Shown here in pieces: positions 39,105-48,879 of a stretch of 64,000 bases of DNA; position 1 is the stretch's first letter, and each line of letters begins with the position of its first letter. Origin of the DNA: Pseudomonas frederiksbergensis (GTDB lineage Bacteria > Pseudomonadota > Gammaproteobacteria > Pseudomonadales > Pseudomonadaceae); NCBI RefSeq assembly GCF_900105495.1, contig NZ_FNTF01000002.1:4704501-4768500 (forward strand), read 5' to 3'. The notes under the pieces are model-generated. The model saw only the letters and a program-made list of their open reading frames with translations. It was not told the DNA's origin and made no database searches. Made by a program: the position numbers and the translations under genes.

Positions 39105-40192
39105 GTCGAACCGCCAGGTTTCGCCATGTGGTATTGCTGCTGATCATTGCCATCGGCGCCTTTTTGCTACTGATGCCGACCAAGGTACAACCGGTGGCCT
39201 GGACACCGTCACCGGCGCCCTCCCTCACCAGCGGCATCTATGCCGACAATCAGCGCCTCAAAGGTGTGGAGCGCGTTGGCGCCGCTGATATCGACGGCCC
39301 GGAAGCGTTGCTGCTGGAGGAAGACGCGCTCATCACGGGTTTGCATGACGGCCGATTGATCCATACCAGCCTCGACGGCAAGGTCACCAAGGTCCTGGCC
39401 GATACGGGCGGCAGACCCTTGGGGCTGGCCCGTCATCCCAACGGGATGCTGGTGATTGCCGACGGAGTCAAGGGCTTGCTGTCTCTGGATGTCCAGGGCC
39501 GCTTGATTCCATTGACCACCACGGCCAACGGCGTGCCCTTCGGTTTCACCGACGACGTGGTAATCGACAAGTCCGGGCACTACGCCTATTTCAGCGATGC
39601 CTCCAGCCGCTTTGGCTACGGCAGTGACGGCGACGCGATCATCGAGCACGGCGGCGATGGCCGCTTGCTGCGTTATGACTTCCAGACCGGCAAGACCGCG
39701 GTCCTGCTGGATAAGCTGGAATTCGCCAACGGTGTGACGTTGGGACCGGACGATGCCTTCGTGTTGGTCAACGAAACGGGCGCCTATCGCATCAGTCGCT
39801 ACTGGTTGAGCGGGCCAAAAGCCGGCACCCGGGACCTGTTCATCGACAACCTGCCAGGGTTGCCGGACAACCTCGCGTTCAATGGTCGAGACCGCTTCTG
39901 GGTGGCGCTCTATGCGCCGCGCAATGCCTTGCTCGATGCCACTGCGCCGCATCCATTCGTGCGCAAGATGATTGTGCGGGCCATGACTTTCCTGCCTAAG
40001 CCGGTGGAGAAACGCGCCTTCGCCCTGGGCCTGGATCTGGACGGCAAAGTGATCGCCAACTTGCAGGACGGTAGCCGCGACAACTATTCGCCGATCACCA
40101 CCGTTCGCGAGTATGGAGACTGGTTGTATTTCGGGTCGTTGAAGGCCAGACACATGGCGCGATTGCCACTCAGTACGGCGTTACAAAAGTAA
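39101..40192 (+). CDS. SMP-30/strictosidine synthase-like six-bladed propeller protein
   Basis: The 363-residue protein has an N-terminal membrane anchor (HVVLLLIIAIGAFLLLMPT) and a beta-propeller with family motifs RPLGLARHPNGMLVIAD, YFSDASSRFGYG and LPGLPDNLAFNGRDRFWVAL. It resembles the adipocyte plasma membrane-associated/strictosidine synthase-like group, many of which are lactonases or esterases. It would face the periplasm. The GTG start overlaps the stop of the desaturase fusion by 4 bp, so the two are translationally coupled and probably act on the same lipid-like compound. That joint role is inference. Confidence 0.85.
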   Translation: MSRTARFRHVVLLLIIAIGAFLLLMPTKVQPVAWTPSPAPSLTSGIYADNQRLKGVERVGAADIDGPEALLLEEDALITGLHDGRLIHTSLDGKVTKVLADTGGRPLGLARHPNGMLVIADGVKGLLSLDVQGRLIPLTTTANGVPFGFTDDVVIDKSGHYAYFSDASSRFGYGSDGDAIIEHGGDGRLLRYDFQTGKTAVLLDKLEFANGVTLGPDDAFVLVNETGAYRISRYWLSGPKAGTRDLFIDNLPGLPDNLAFNGRDRFWVALYAPRNALLDATAPHPFVRKMIVRAMTFLPKPVEKRAFALGLDLDGKVIANLQDGSRDNYSPITTVREYGDWLYFGSLKARHMARLPLSTALQK

Positions 40193-40231
40193 GCTCAATA
40201 ATGTAGCAGCTGGCGAATCCTGGATTCATGG

Positions 40232-40280
40232 GGCACCTCGCATGGAGCCGTAGATTCGGACCCTGAACATTCGAGGTGCC
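40232..40280. terminator. Stem with long loop between convergent genes
   Basis: GGCACCTCG (40232-40240) and CGAGGTGCC (40272-40280) are exact complements separated by 31 nt, between the propeller gene and the convergent YdcH-like gene. The long loop and absence of a T tract make terminator function uncertain. Confidence 0.4.
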
Positions 40281-40339
40281 GGTATTTATCGCCGTTCCAA
40301 TTTTTCATTCACCGATCGTCGGTGACCAGACAGGGCGCG

Positions 40340-40582
40340 TCAGGACGGCGTCTGGAGCCGATCAACGATCTTTTGCTTAACCTGCACGCGCTTCTCCTTG
40401 AGTTTCTTCAATGCGTCATCGCTGGGCGCATCCGATTTGGCGGTTTCGGCCTTTACGACCTCAGCATCCGCCTGTGAATACTTGTTGATCAGTGAATCCA
40501 GTAATGGATCCTTGGTGCGTTTTTGCTGGATATCTTCCTTTGAAAGATTGAGATCCTGATAAAGGTCGTGTGGCACCGGCAT
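40340..40582 (-). CDS. DUF465/YdcH family small protein
   Basis: This 80-residue charged alpha-helical protein (MPVPHDLYQDLNLSKEDIQQ, then LLDSLINKYSQADAEVVKAE and a Lys/Glu-rich end) fits the DUF465 (YdcH) family in length and composition. A GGAGGTG site 8 nt before ATG 40582 fixes this start; the longer frame to 40612 has none. Function unknown. Confidence 0.75.
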   Translation of the reverse strand: MPVPHDLYQDLNLSKEDIQQKRTKDPLLDSLINKYSQADAEVVKAETAKSDAPSDDALKKLKEKRVQVKQKIVDRLQTPS

Positions 40583-40799
40583 GGAACACCTCCGTTTGTT
40601 GATCGGAGGCAAACGCGATCAATGGCGTTCACCAACTATCAGAATGGCCTCGGTTAGCCCCTCCTGTCGACCGCCTATCAGACCAGCGGTGCCCGTTCGT
40701 CGCCCTGCCGTAAACGCAATAAAACCTTTGCCCGCTCGTCGGCATCCACAAGTTAACGATCAATCGATCGCCCATGAAAACCTGTGTGGAGAATAACCA

Positions 40800-41321
40800 A
40801 TGGACGGATTTACCCTGCGCTACCTCACGTTGGCCGTTGCCTTGAGCACCAGCATGGGCACGGCTTTCGCTGCCACTTCCAATGACTTCGTCGACAAGGC
40901 GGCCGCGGGTGGTATCGCGGAAGTCGAAACGAGCCGATTGGCCCTGGAAAAAAGCTCATCGGCGGACATCAAGGCATTCGCCAACATGATGATCACCGAC
41001 CATTCCAAGGCCAACGATGAACTGGCGGCGCTGGCGAAAAAGCACGACATCGAGGTACCGGACAGCACGACGATAGTCAAACAGGCGAAAGAGAAAATCC
41101 TCGACTTGCGCGATGAATCTTTCGACGCGGCCTACGCCAACAATCAGGTGAAAGCCCATGAAGACACCATTGAGCTGTTCAAGAAAGAAGCCAACACCGT
41201 AACGGACGACAAAACCAAAGGCGCCACTGATCTGAAAGGGTTCGCGCAGAAAATGCTGCCGGCGCTGGAGAAACATCTGCAAATGGCGAAAAAGCTCCAG
41301 GCTGCTCATCCAGACAAATAA
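40800..41321 (+). CDS. DUF4142 family periplasmic protein
   Basis: The 173-residue protein has a cleavable signal peptide (YLTLAVALSTSMGTAFA, cut near residue 25). The DUF4142 four-helix, ferritin-like fold follows (DFVDKAAAGGIAEVETSRLA, then FANMMITDHSKANDELAALA and LPALEKHLQMAKKL). Members are often linked to stress or biofilm phenotypes, without a defined activity. GGAGAAT precedes ATG 40800, and a strong terminator follows. Confidence 0.88.
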   Translation: MDGFTLRYLTLAVALSTSMGTAFAATSNDFVDKAAAGGIAEVETSRLALEKSSSADIKAFANMMITDHSKANDELAALAKKHDIEVPDSTTIVKQAKEKILDLRDESFDAAYANNQVKAHEDTIELFKKEANTVTDDKTKGATDLKGFAQKMLPALEKHLQMAKKLQAAHPDK

Positions 41322-41330
41322 CCCTCCCAC

Positions 41331-41362
41331 GAAAAGGCCGCATCGTTTGATGCGGCCTTTTC
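41331..41362. terminator. Bidirectional intrinsic terminator
   Basis: GAAAAGGCCGCATC (41331-41344) and GATGCGGCCTTTTC (41349-41362) form a perfect 14-bp stem with a GTTT loop. It serves the DUF4142 gene and the convergent small acidic gene. Confidence 0.92.
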
Positions 41363-41371
41363 AGTTCCTGA

Positions 41372-41560
41372 CTAACCACCATCAGTATCGATATCGGCAT
41401 CGGTGTCATCCCCGGGTTTGGGCCGGTCGGGATTCGGCTTGAAACCCGGGCTGAACTCGTTGTCGTTATCGGTGTGGCGTTGCTTCTGGTCGACCGCTTT
41501 GTCTGCGCTTTCCGGTTCGGGGGTTTTTGCGTTTTCCTCAAGATCACTGTCATCGTTCAT
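41372..41560 (-). CDS. Small acidic hydrophilic protein, unknown
   Basis: The 62-residue protein starts MNDDSDLEENAKTPEPESAD and ends DDTDADIDTDGG. It is very acidic, probably disordered, and has no hydrophobic core. A GAGGTAC ribosome binding site 8 nt before ATG 41560 and a terminator after the stop support it being a real gene. I do not recognise a family. Confidence 0.6.
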   Translation of the reverse strand: MNDDSDLEENAKTPEPESADKAVDQKQRHTDNDNEFSPGFKPNPDRPKPGDDTDADIDTDGG

Positions 41561-41734
41561 AAGTACCTCGTTCATCACTGCACATGCGCGGCTGAAACAG
41601 TCGGGCCTTGAAGATTCGAAGCCGCTGCGCAAACAACGTTCCATCGAATGAATCGCCTATGCTCGAGTGAACGGCTGGACAAAATCCGGCGCAAGCGGGA
41701 CGGTATGTGAACCGATCGTCCCGCGCGGGAACGA

Positions 41735-44362
41735 TCAAAGGATTCTGGCCAAAAAGGGCGCCGTCCGGCTCTTTTTACTCTTGGTGATCTTCTGGGGTGT
41801 GCCTGCCACAACAATCTTTCCGCCCTGATCCCCCGCACCGGGGCCGATGTCGATCACCCAGTCACTCTGCGCCACCACGCGCATTTCATGTTCGACGACG
41901 ATCACCGTATGCCCCGCCGTCACCAGCGTATTCAACTGTTCGAGCAAGCGATCGACATCCCGTGGGTGCAAACCGGTGGTGGGCTCGTCGAGCACATACA
42001 AGGTTGCCCCGCGCTGGTTGCGTTGCAGTTCGGTGGCCAGTTTGATCCGCTGGGCTTCACCGCCCGACAACTCGGTCGCCGGCTGACCGAGGCGCAGGTA
42101 ACCCAGGCCGATATCGCGCAGCACCTCCAGCGACCGGCGAATACCCGGTTGCTCGGCAAACACCGTGACCGCCTCGTCCACCGTCAGTTGCAACACCTGG
42201 GCGATGTTCAACCCTTGCCAGATGATTGCCAGCGTCTCGGGGTTGTAGCGCGCGCCGTGGCAGGTCGAACACGGGGCATAGACGCTGGGCATGAACAGCA
42301 ACTCGACGCTGACAAAGCCTTCACCTTCGCACGTGGGGCATCGCCCCTTGGCGACGTTAAAGGAAAACTGGCCCGCGTCGTAACCCTCGGCCTGGGCTTG
42401 AGGCGTGGCGGCGTACAGTTTGCGCACGTTGTCGAAGAGCCCGGTGTAGGTCGCCAGGTTCGAGCGCGGTGTGCGGCCGATGGGTTTCTGATCGACTTGC
42501 ACCAGGCGCTTGATCGATTCCAGCCCCGCCGTGACCTGTCCGCCGCTGACTTGCGGTGCGTCGTCCTCAAGGCTCAACTCTTGCGGCTCGCTGTCACTTG
42601 CCGCACGCCCAAGATGCGCGCCCACCAGTTCCAGCAACGCCTGACTGACCAGGCTCGATTTGCCGGAACCGGAGACACCGGTCACCGAGGTGAAACAGCC
42701 CAGTGGAAACTCGGCGCTGAGGTTGTTCAGGTTGTTGCGGGTGATGCCTTCGAGTCGCAACCAATCGGTCGCCTTTCGGCTGACACGTGATTGGGTGACT
42801 TGCTCGGCGAACAGGTAGGCGCGGGTCTGGGAGTTCGTTATCCCTGCCAACCCTGGCGGTGGCCCGCTGTACAGGACTTGGCCGCCATGCTCGCCGGCCG
42901 CCGGGCCGACATCGATCAACCAATCGGCGCGGCGCATGGTTTCCAGATCATGCTCGACCACAAACAAAGTGTTGCCGGCGGCTTTCAAGCGTTGCAAGGC
43001 TTCGAACAAGGCTTCGCCATCCGCCGGGTGCAATCCGGCTGACGGTTCATCCAGCACGTAGATCACGCCGAATAACTGCGAACCCAATTGAGTCGCCAGG
43101 CGCAGGCGCTGCAATTCACCGGACGACAGCGTCGGCGTGCTGCGGTCCAGCGCCAGGTAACCAAGCCCCAGATCGGTCAACGTGCTGACCCGTTCCAGCA
43201 AGTCCTGAGCGATCCGCTGCGCGGCCAGGCGTTTCTCCACCGACAAGTTCGGTGTGTGGCGTACATCCGGCGCATTGGCGTGACCACTGGCGCCGTGGGC
43301 CACTCGTTGCTCGCGGGCTTCGCGGGTCTGGTCGTGCGTCAGCACTTCGCCCACTGCCTCGGCCTGTTCGAGGTAGCTGTGAGCGGCGACTGGTTTCAAG
43401 ACTTCGGCCACTTGCAGCAATGGCATCTGCGACAGTTCGCCGATGTCGTAACCGGCAAAGGTCACCGACAGCGCCTCGCGCTTGAGCCGTTTGCCATCGC
43501 ACAACGGGCACGGGCTGCCGAGCATGAATTGCGCGACGCGCTTCTTCATCAACGCGCTTTGGGAATGGCTGAAGGTGTGCAGGATGTAGCGCCGGGCGCC
43601 GGTGAACGTGCCCTGGTAACTCGGTTCCATGTTGCGTTTGAGCGCGACTCTGGTTTCTTCGGGGGTGAGCCCGGCATACACCGGCACCGTGGGGGTTTCT
43701 TCAGTGAAGAGAATCCAGTCGCGCAGTTTTTTCGGCAGATCGCGCCAGGGTTTATCAACGTCGTAACCCATCGTCACCAGGATGTCGCGCAGGTTCTGTC
43801 CCTGCCAGGCCGTGGGCCAGGAGGCCACCGCGCGCTGGCGAATGGTCAGGCTCGGGTCCGGCACCATCAACGCTTCGGTGACTTCATACACCCGCCCCAA
43901 CCCATGACATTCGGGGCACGCGCCCTGTGGCGTGTTGGGCGAAAAATCTTCCGCATACAGCATCGGTTGCCCCGGCGGGTAACTGCCGGCCCGGGAGTAC
44001 AGCATGCGGATCAGGCTCGATAACGTCGTCACGCTGCCCACCGAAGAGCGCGTGCTCGGCGTACCCCGTTGTTGCTGCAGCGCCACCGCCGGCGGCAAGC
44101 CTTCAATGGAGTCGACGTCCGGCACGCCGACCTGATCGATCAGGCGCCGCGCATAAGGCGCCACGGATTCGAAATAGCGACGTTGCGCTTCGGCGTAGAG
44201 GGTCGAGAACGCCAACGACGATTTCCCCGAACCGGACACGCCAGTGAACACCACCAGGGCATCCCGGGGAATGTCGACATCGACGTTTTTCAGATTGTGT
44301 TCCCGGGCGCCACGCACCCTGACCATGCCGGAGGGGGGATTGGAAGTGCGCTTGGATGTCAT
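41735..44362 (-). CDS. Class II UvrA-like ABC ATPase lacking the UvrB-binding domain
   Basis: The 875-residue protein has two ABC ATPase modules: Walker [13 protein letters not shown] near residue 43 and [13 protein letters not shown] near residue 560. Signatures are [16 protein letters not shown] and [15 protein letters not shown]. UvrA zinc pairs are CPECHGLG and CPTCEGEG...CSTCHGARY. Compared with housekeeping UvrA (about 940 residues), the stretch after LYSRAG that normally holds the first zinc module and the UvrB-binding domain is missing, giving a direct jump to [13 protein letters not shown]. Class II UvrA proteins are linked to drug or DNA-damage tolerance. The true uvrA is not in this window. 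Confidence 0.88.
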   Translation of the reverse strand: MTSKRTSNPPSGMVRVRGAREHNLKNVDVDIPRDALVVFTGVSGSGKSSLAFSTLYAEAQRRYFESVAPYARRLIDQVGVPDVDSIEGLPPAVALQQQRGTPSTRSSVGSVTTLSSLIRMLYSRAGSYPPGQPMLYAEDFSPNTPQGACPECHGLGRVYEVTEALMVPDPSLTIRQRAVASWPTAWQGQNLRDILVTMGYDVDKPWRDLPKKLRDWILFTEETPTVPVYAGLTPEETRVALKRNMEPSYQGTFTGARRYILHTFSHSQSALMKKRVAQFMLGSPCPLCDGKRLKREALSVTFAGYDIGELSQMPLLQVAEVLKPVAAHSYLEQAEAVGEVLTHDQTREAREQRVAHGASGHANAPDVRHTPNLSVEKRLAAQRIAQDLLERVSTLTDLGLGYLALDRSTPTLSSGELQRLRLATQLGSQLFGVIYVLDEPSAGLHPADGEALFEALQRLKAAGNTLFVVEHDLETMRRADWLIDVGPAAGEHGGQVLYSGPPPGLAGITNSQTRAYLFAEQVTQSRVSRKATDWLRLEGITRNNLNNLSAEFPLGCFTSVTGVSGSGKSSLVSQALLELVGAHLGRAASDSEPQELSLEDDAPQVSGGQVTAGLESIKRLVQVDQKPIGRTPRSNLATYTGLFDNVRKLYAATPQAQAEGYDAGQFSFNVAKGRCPTCEGEGFVSVELLFMPSVYAPCSTCHGARYNPETLAIIWQGLNIAQVLQLTVDEAVTVFAEQPGIRRSLEVLRDIGLGYLRLGQPATELSGGEAQRIKLATELQRNQRGATLYVLDEPTTGLHPRDVDRLLEQLNTLVTAGHTVIVVEHEMRVVAQSDWVIDIGPGAGDQGGKIVVAGTPQKITKSKKSRTAPFLARIL

Positions 44363-44410
44363 GAGCGGCCTTGATTGGAAGGTTCAAAAAAATGCGGTTC
44401 ACCTGTACCT

Positions 44411-44523
44411 GATCATTCCCACGCTCCGCGTGGGAATGCAGCCCGGGACGCTCCGCGTCCCTTTCGAGAGCTGGAACGCGGAGCGTCCCTAGAGGCATTC
44501 CCACGCGGAGCGTGGGAACGATC
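44411..44523. repeat. Palindromic repeat, GATCGTTCCCACGC family
   Basis: This full-length copy starts GATCATTCCCACGCTCCGCG and ends GCGTGGGAACGATC. It lies between the uvrA-like gene and the hybrid kinase, both on the minus strand. Confidence 0.85.
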
Positions 44524-44530
44524 AATCGAG

Positions 44531-46747
44531 TTAGCCATTGAGGACGGTGCGCACCATTCGGGTCAGCGCCTGGGGACCATAGGGTTTGCTCAGCAAATGC
44601 GTATCAGGACTGAGCTGGTGATTGCGCGAAATAATGTCACGGGTGTGACCCGAGGTGAACAGCACGGCCACCGGCGGCGTCTGCACTTTGGCCCAGGCGG
44701 CCAGGTCCGCGCTTTTGATCAGGCCGGGCATGACCACGTCAGTGAAAATCAGGTCCACCACCGCGCCCTCCAGCAACATCTGCATCGCCACGTCGCCATT
44801 GGCCGCCGTCAGTACTCGATAACCTTCTTCACTCAGCAACTCCACCGCTGAGCTGCGCACCGCCTCGTTGTCCTCGACCACCAGAATGGTTTCGTGTCCG
44901 CCTCGCTGTCGTGGGTCATGCCGTACCGTTTCGTTGAGCATCGGGCGCAAGCTGCGAGGGAAATACAGCTGCACCCGCGTGCCGTGCCCGATCACGCTGG
45001 AAATCTCGATATGCCCGCCACTCTGCTTGACGAAACCGAACACCATGCTCAGGCCCAGCCCCGTGCCCTGGCCATCGGCCTTGGTGGTAAAAAACGGCTC
45101 GAAAGCCTGTGCGAGTACTTGCGGGGACATGCCGATACCTTTGTCAGCCACCGCCACGCAGACATAGTCGCCGGCGACGATGCCCTTGCCTGCACAAAAC
45201 TTGCGATCAAGGACAATGTTCTCGGCGCTCAGGTCAATGGTCCCCTCGCCCTTCATGGCGTCGCGGGCATTGATCGCCAGATTGAGGATGGCGTTTTCCA
45301 GTTGATTGCGGTCCACGTAGATGTGCCAAAGGGCTTCGGCCGCGCTGACGTTGATCTGGATGGTTTCCCCCAGCGCCCGCTGCAACAATTCCCCGAGCCC
45401 ATCGAAGACCTGGCGCAGATCACAGACCGCTGGTGACAAGGGCTGACGACGGGCGAATGCGAGCAATTGCGAAGACAGTTTGGCGCCACGTTCGACCGCG
45501 GCAATCGAAGCGCTGACCCGGCGCTGCACATTGGCATTGTCCGGTTCATGCCGCGCCAGCAAGTGCAGATTGCCGGCGATCACCTGCAACAGGTTGTTGA
45601 AGTCATGGGCCACGCCGCCGGTGAGGCCGCCGATGGCTTCGAGCTTCTGCGATTGACGCAGTTGTTCTTCAGCGGCCAGTCGCGCTTCGACTTCGTCGGC
45701 AACGCGTTGCTCCAGATTACGGGTGAACTTGAGCAGGGATTCTTCGGCGATCTTGCGTTCGTGGATATCGATCAACACCCCGGGAAAACGGAACGGTTCG
45801 CCCTGCTCGTTGAACTCGCAGCCTCCGCTCGCCAGTACCCACAGGTAACTGCCATCAGGGCGCAGGACCCGACACTCGGCATTGAAGGGGTCGCCGGTTT
45901 TCATTGCCTGATTGATCTGCTCCTGCATCCAGATGCGGTCATCGGGATGAATCCGTGCCTGCGCGATGTCCATTGGCAGGTCGGCCAGGTTCTGGTCGGG
46001 CGGGTAGGAAAAAGTACGGGCGAAACGCTCATCGCCGGAGAGCACATTGTCCTTGATGTCCCAAACGAACGAGCCGAGCAGAGCCCCGGCATTGAGCGCC
46101 AGGCGCACCCGCTCGTTGTCGGCGTGATAGGCGTCCTCGGCGGCCTGACGACGGCGCTCGGAAATCACATGTTCAGTGGTCTCGACCACCATCGCCATGA
46201 CCCCGGCCGGTTTCCCGTCGTCATCCGCCACCGGGCTGTAATAGAGATCCAGCCAGACGTCTTCGGGTATGCCGTCCCTCAAAAGCACAAGCTCTTTGTT
46301 GCGATAGGACAGCGTGCCGCCGGCCAGGCAAGTGTCGACCACATGCCGATTGAATTCGGCGACTTCCGGCCAGCCCAGTTCCACCGGGGAACCCAACAGG
46401 TAAGGATGGCGGCCACCGGCAAATTTCGAGTACGCATCGTTATAGATCATGTAACCCGGCCGGCCCCACAACATCACCATCGGCAGTGGCGACGCGAGCA
46501 TCAACTGCACCGCGCTGCACAAGCTTCTGGGCCAGGCGTGCATGGGCCCGAGCTCAGTCACGCTCCAGTCGAACGCGCGGATGCGCTCGGCCATTTCACC
46601 GTTCCAGCCTGCACACCCATGGCTATCGTCTAGAAACTGCATCGACTGACTCTGTATCCCTGTAGATGACCGGCTTAAGGGATCGCAACGGCATGAGGAC
46701 GGTGCGTGCCCGTTTGTTTCGAGCATCGTCGTCGCCAATGGTTTCAT
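44531..46747 (-). CDS. PAS-containing hybrid sensor histidine kinase
   Basis: The 738-residue cytoplasmic sensor has PAS-like domains at about residues 60-190 and 215-340. A phospho-acceptor H-box GGVAHDFNNLLQVIAGNL follows (His near residue 380). The HATPase domain has N and G boxes (NAILNLAINARDAM, VADKGIGMSP, GTGLGLSMVFGFVKQSGG). A C-terminal receiver has the acceptor Asp in LIFTDVVMPG (near residue 670) and the conserved Lys in LSKPYG. There is no membrane segment, so it senses an internal signal. No cognate response regulator gene is adjacent. The start may be one of several Met codons near the N terminus. Confidence 0.9.
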   Translation of the reverse strand: MKPLATTMLETNGHAPSSCRCDPLSRSSTGIQSQSMQFLDDSHGCAGWNGEMAERIRAFDWSVTELGPMHAWPRSLCSAVQLMLASPLPMVMLWGRPGYMIYNDAYSKFAGGRHPYLLGSPVELGWPEVAEFNRHVVDTCLAGGTLSYRNKELVLLRDGIPEDVWLDLYYSPVADDDGKPAGVMAMVVETTEHVISERRRQAAEDAYHADNERVRLALNAGALLGSFVWDIKDNVLSGDERFARTFSYPPDQNLADLPMDIAQARIHPDDRIWMQEQINQAMKTGDPFNAECRVLRPDGSYLWVLASGGCEFNEQGEPFRFPGVLIDIHERKIAEESLLKFTRNLEQRVADEVEARLAAEEQLRQSQKLEAIGGLTGGVAHDFNNLLQVIAGNLHLLARHEPDNANVQRRVSASIAAVERGAKLSSQLLAFARRQPLSPAVCDLRQVFDGLGELLQRALGETIQINVSAAEALWHIYVDRNQLENAILNLAINARDAMKGEGTIDLSAENIVLDRKFCAGKGIVAGDYVCVAVADKGIGMSPQVLAQAFEPFFTTKADGQGTGLGLSMVFGFVKQSGGHIEISSVIGHGTRVQLYFPRSLRPMLNETVRHDPRQRGGHETILVVEDNEAVRSSAVELLSEEGYRVLTAANGDVAMQMLLEGAVVDLIFTDVVMPGLIKSADLAAWAKVQTPPVAVLFTSGHTRDIISRNHQLSPDTHLLSKPYGPQALTRMVRTVLNG

Positions 46748-46802
46748 AGAGGTTAGCTGATTCTGGACTTGCAGATTTTTGTGGGTTTTCCCTGAGGACT
46801 TT

Positions 46803-46948
46803 GTAGCAGCTGTCGAGCCTGCGAGGCTGCGTTCGGCTGCGAAGCAGTCGTGAAAACAAACACCTCGGTGTGTCAGGACAATCTTGGATGCAGGGTTTAC
46901 GACTGCTGCGCAGCCGAACGCAGCCTCGCAGGCTCGACAGCTGCTACA
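46803..46948. repeat. Large inverted repeat, GTAGCAGCTGTCGAGCCTGC family
   Basis: The left arm TGTAGCAGCTGTCGAGCCTG continues through GCGAGGCTGCGTTCGGCTGC. The right arm is its near-perfect inverse ending CAGCTGCTACA. Each arm is about 45 bp, around a 55-bp centre. It lies between the hybrid kinase start and the end of the GntR gene. Confidence 0.88.
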
Positions 46949-46962
46949 CGGTTTCAGCGTGG

Positions 46963-47652
46963 TTAGACCTCGATCAGGTGCTTGAGCGGGTGGTAGTCGG
47001 TTTTCAACGTGGCGGCGACGTCGAGAATGGCCTTCTCGATGCCATTCAAATGCATGCAGGTCAGTTCGATCGCCGCGCTCTGGTTACCGGCTTCGATGTA
47101 CTCGATCAGCCGCAGGTGTTCGTCGTCGCGGCACGCTTCGTGACTGTCGTCATCCAGTGCCGCGGCGTACAGCGAGGCGCGGGAAATCAGCTTGCGGAAC
47201 CAGTCCAGCAACACCGGGTTGTTCAGGCTTTGCGCGAGTTTGATGTGGAACTCACCCAGCAAATGAATCAACCGTTCATGGTCGCCACTGCGGTGTGCTT
47301 CATCCTCCAGCAACAGGTGATCACGCAGGTCCTGGGTCACGGCAGTATCACGACGGCGGCAGAGCTCGGTGACGATGCCGATCTCGACCAGGCGCCTCGT
47401 TTCAAACAGCGAGCGAATTTCCTCATCACTGGGCAACGACACCGACGCCCCTTTGTTGGGCTCGGTGGTCACCAGGCCATCGGCTTCCAACTGCTTGAGC
47501 GCGGCACGAACCGACGTCCGGCTGACATTAAAAAGTTCGGCCAATGACGCTTCGCCCAGCTTCATCCCGGGACGCAATGAACGTTTGCTGATCGCCTCGT
47601 AAACCCCTTGGTAGACGCGGTCGACCGTGGTCTCGAGTTTTTTCTCGGTCAT
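46963..47652 (-). CDS. GntR family regulator, FCD subgroup
   Basis: The 229-residue protein has an N-terminal winged helix (LAELFNVSRTSVRAALKQLE, residues 38-57) and an FCD effector domain with metal-site histidines (EFHIKLAQ near residue 143 and late CMHLNGIE). FCD regulators usually sense organic acids or amino-acid-like ligands. It is divergent from the ABC importer at 47793, whose genes and the downstream hydrolases are the likely targets. Confidence 0.9.
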   Translation of the reverse strand: MTEKKLETTVDRVYQGVYEAISKRSLRPGMKLGEASLAELFNVSRTSVRAALKQLEADGLVTTEPNKGASVSLPSDEEIRSLFETRRLVEIGIVTELCRRRDTAVTQDLRDHLLLEDEAHRSGDHERLIHLLGEFHIKLAQSLNNPVLLDWFRKLISRASLYAAALDDDSHEACRDDEHLRLIEYIEAGNQSAAIELTCMHLNGIEKAILDVAATLKTDYHPLKHLIEV

Positions 47653-47741
47653 CTGAACACTCCTTTAGCGCTAAACAACCGGCCCCAGGCGATGAACAGC
47701 CTTTGAAAAAGGGGGTTGCACGAGCAGATTAATCCGGTTAT

Positions 47742-47772
47742 TTGTAGATTGCATCCAGATATTGCATACAAT
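47742..47772 (+). promoter_or_regulatory. Promoter/operator candidate before the ABC importer
   Basis: TTGTA (47742) and TACAA (47767) form an inverted repeat. ATTGCAT occurs twice (47748-47754 and 47761-47767), spaced 13 bp apart. TACAAT (47767-47772) can act as a -10 box. Repeats of this spacing in the GntR-ABC gap suggest the GntR binding site, by position only. Confidence 0.4.
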
Positions 47773-47792
47773 AATTAGAGGAATGCACCAAT

Positions 47793-48878
47793 ATGGGTCA
47801 TCCAACTGCGATTGAAGTGCGTAACGTCTCCAAGCGGTATTCCGACGATCCGGGGCTGGCTCCAGCCCTCGACAACGTTTCAGTCGACATTGCCGACAAT
47901 GAATTCTTCACCTTGCTCGGCCCTTCCGGCTGCGGCAAGACCACCCTGCTGCGCACCATCGCCGGCTTCGAACAGGTCAGCGAAGGCGAGATTCGTCTGG
48001 CGGGCGAACCGGTCAATGATTTGCCACCGTTCAAGCGCCGGGTCAACACCGTATTCCAGAGCTACGCGCTGTTTCCGCACATGAGCGTCGCGCAGAATAT
48101 CGCCTTCGGCCTTGAGATGCAGGGTCTTGATCGCAAGCTCATCCCGCAACGGGTCGATGAGATGCTCGCGCTGGTACAAATGCAACACCTGGCCCAGCGC
48201 AAACCGGCCGAATTGTCCGGCGGCCAGCAACAGCGCGTGGCGCTGGCCCGGGCTCTGGCGCCGAAACCCAAAGTGCTGTTGCTCGACGAACCGCTGTCGG
48301 CGCTGGACCTGAAGCTGCGCAAGGAAATGCAGGTCGAACTCAAGCGCGTGCAGAAGGAAGCCGGAATCACCTTCATTTTCGTCACCCACGATCAGGAAGA
48401 AGCCCTGACCCTGTCCGATCGAATCGCCGTGATGTCCGCCGGCAAGATCCTGCAAATCGGCACGCCGAACGATATCTACGAAAGACCCAAGCATCAGTTT
48501 GTCGCCCAGTTTATCGGCGACATCAACTTCCTCCCGGGCCACATCAAGCGCGGCCAGCAAAACGAAAAACTGTTCGTCCCGAACGGCATGCCGGTGGAAA
48601 TCCCCTGCCCGGCCCAAGGCTTCGACGGCGCCAGCGTGCAATTGGCCTTCCGCCCGGAACGTTCGCAACTGGTCGACCTGGCGCAACCGCATCACCTGCG
48701 CGGCGTGATCGAAGCGGTGTTGTATGTCGGCACTGCCACGCTCTATCAGTGCCGGTTGAACAACGACATCAAGGTCATGCTGCGCGAGAACAACGAAGGC
48801 CTGAACCGTGGCCGGGTGGTCGGTGATCGCGTCGCGGTCAACCTGCCGCCCCATGCCTGCCTGTTGATGGAGGCCTGA
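47793..48878 (+). CDS. ABC importer ATPase, polyamine (PotA/SpuF) type
   Basis: The 361-residue ATPase has Walker [10 protein letters not shown] (near residue 46), signature [15 protein letters not shown], Walker [13 protein letters not shown] and the switch His in [11 protein letters not shown]-terminal TOBE domain ([11 protein letters not shown]) is typical of the CUT1/PotA group. It powers import by the permeases encoded downstream. An AGAGGAA site precedes the ATG, and the next gene starts one base after its stop. Confidence 0.93.
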   Translation: MGHPTAIEVRNVSKRYSDDPGLAPALDNVSVDIADNEFFTLLGPSGCGKTTLLRTIAGFEQVSEGEIRLAGEPVNDLPPFKRRVNTVFQSYALFPHMSVAQNIAFGLEMQGLDRKLIPQRVDEMLALVQMQHLAQRKPAELSGGQQQRVALARALAPKPKVLLLDEPLSALDLKLRKEMQVELKRVQKEAGITFIFVTHDQEEALTLSDRIAVMSAGKILQIGTPNDIYERPKHQFVAQFIGDINFLPGHIKRGQQNEKLFVPNGMPVEIPCPAQGFDGASVQLAFRPERSQLVDLAQPHHLRGVIEAVLYVGTATLYQCRLNNDIKVMLRENNEGLNRGRVVGDRVAVNLPPHACLLMEA

Positions 48879-48879
48879 G

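Noticed and set aside
46623..46859. Short minus-strand frame near the start of the hybrid kinase
   Set aside because: Half of it lies in the large inverted repeat, and it overlaps the kinase N terminus without its own start signals.
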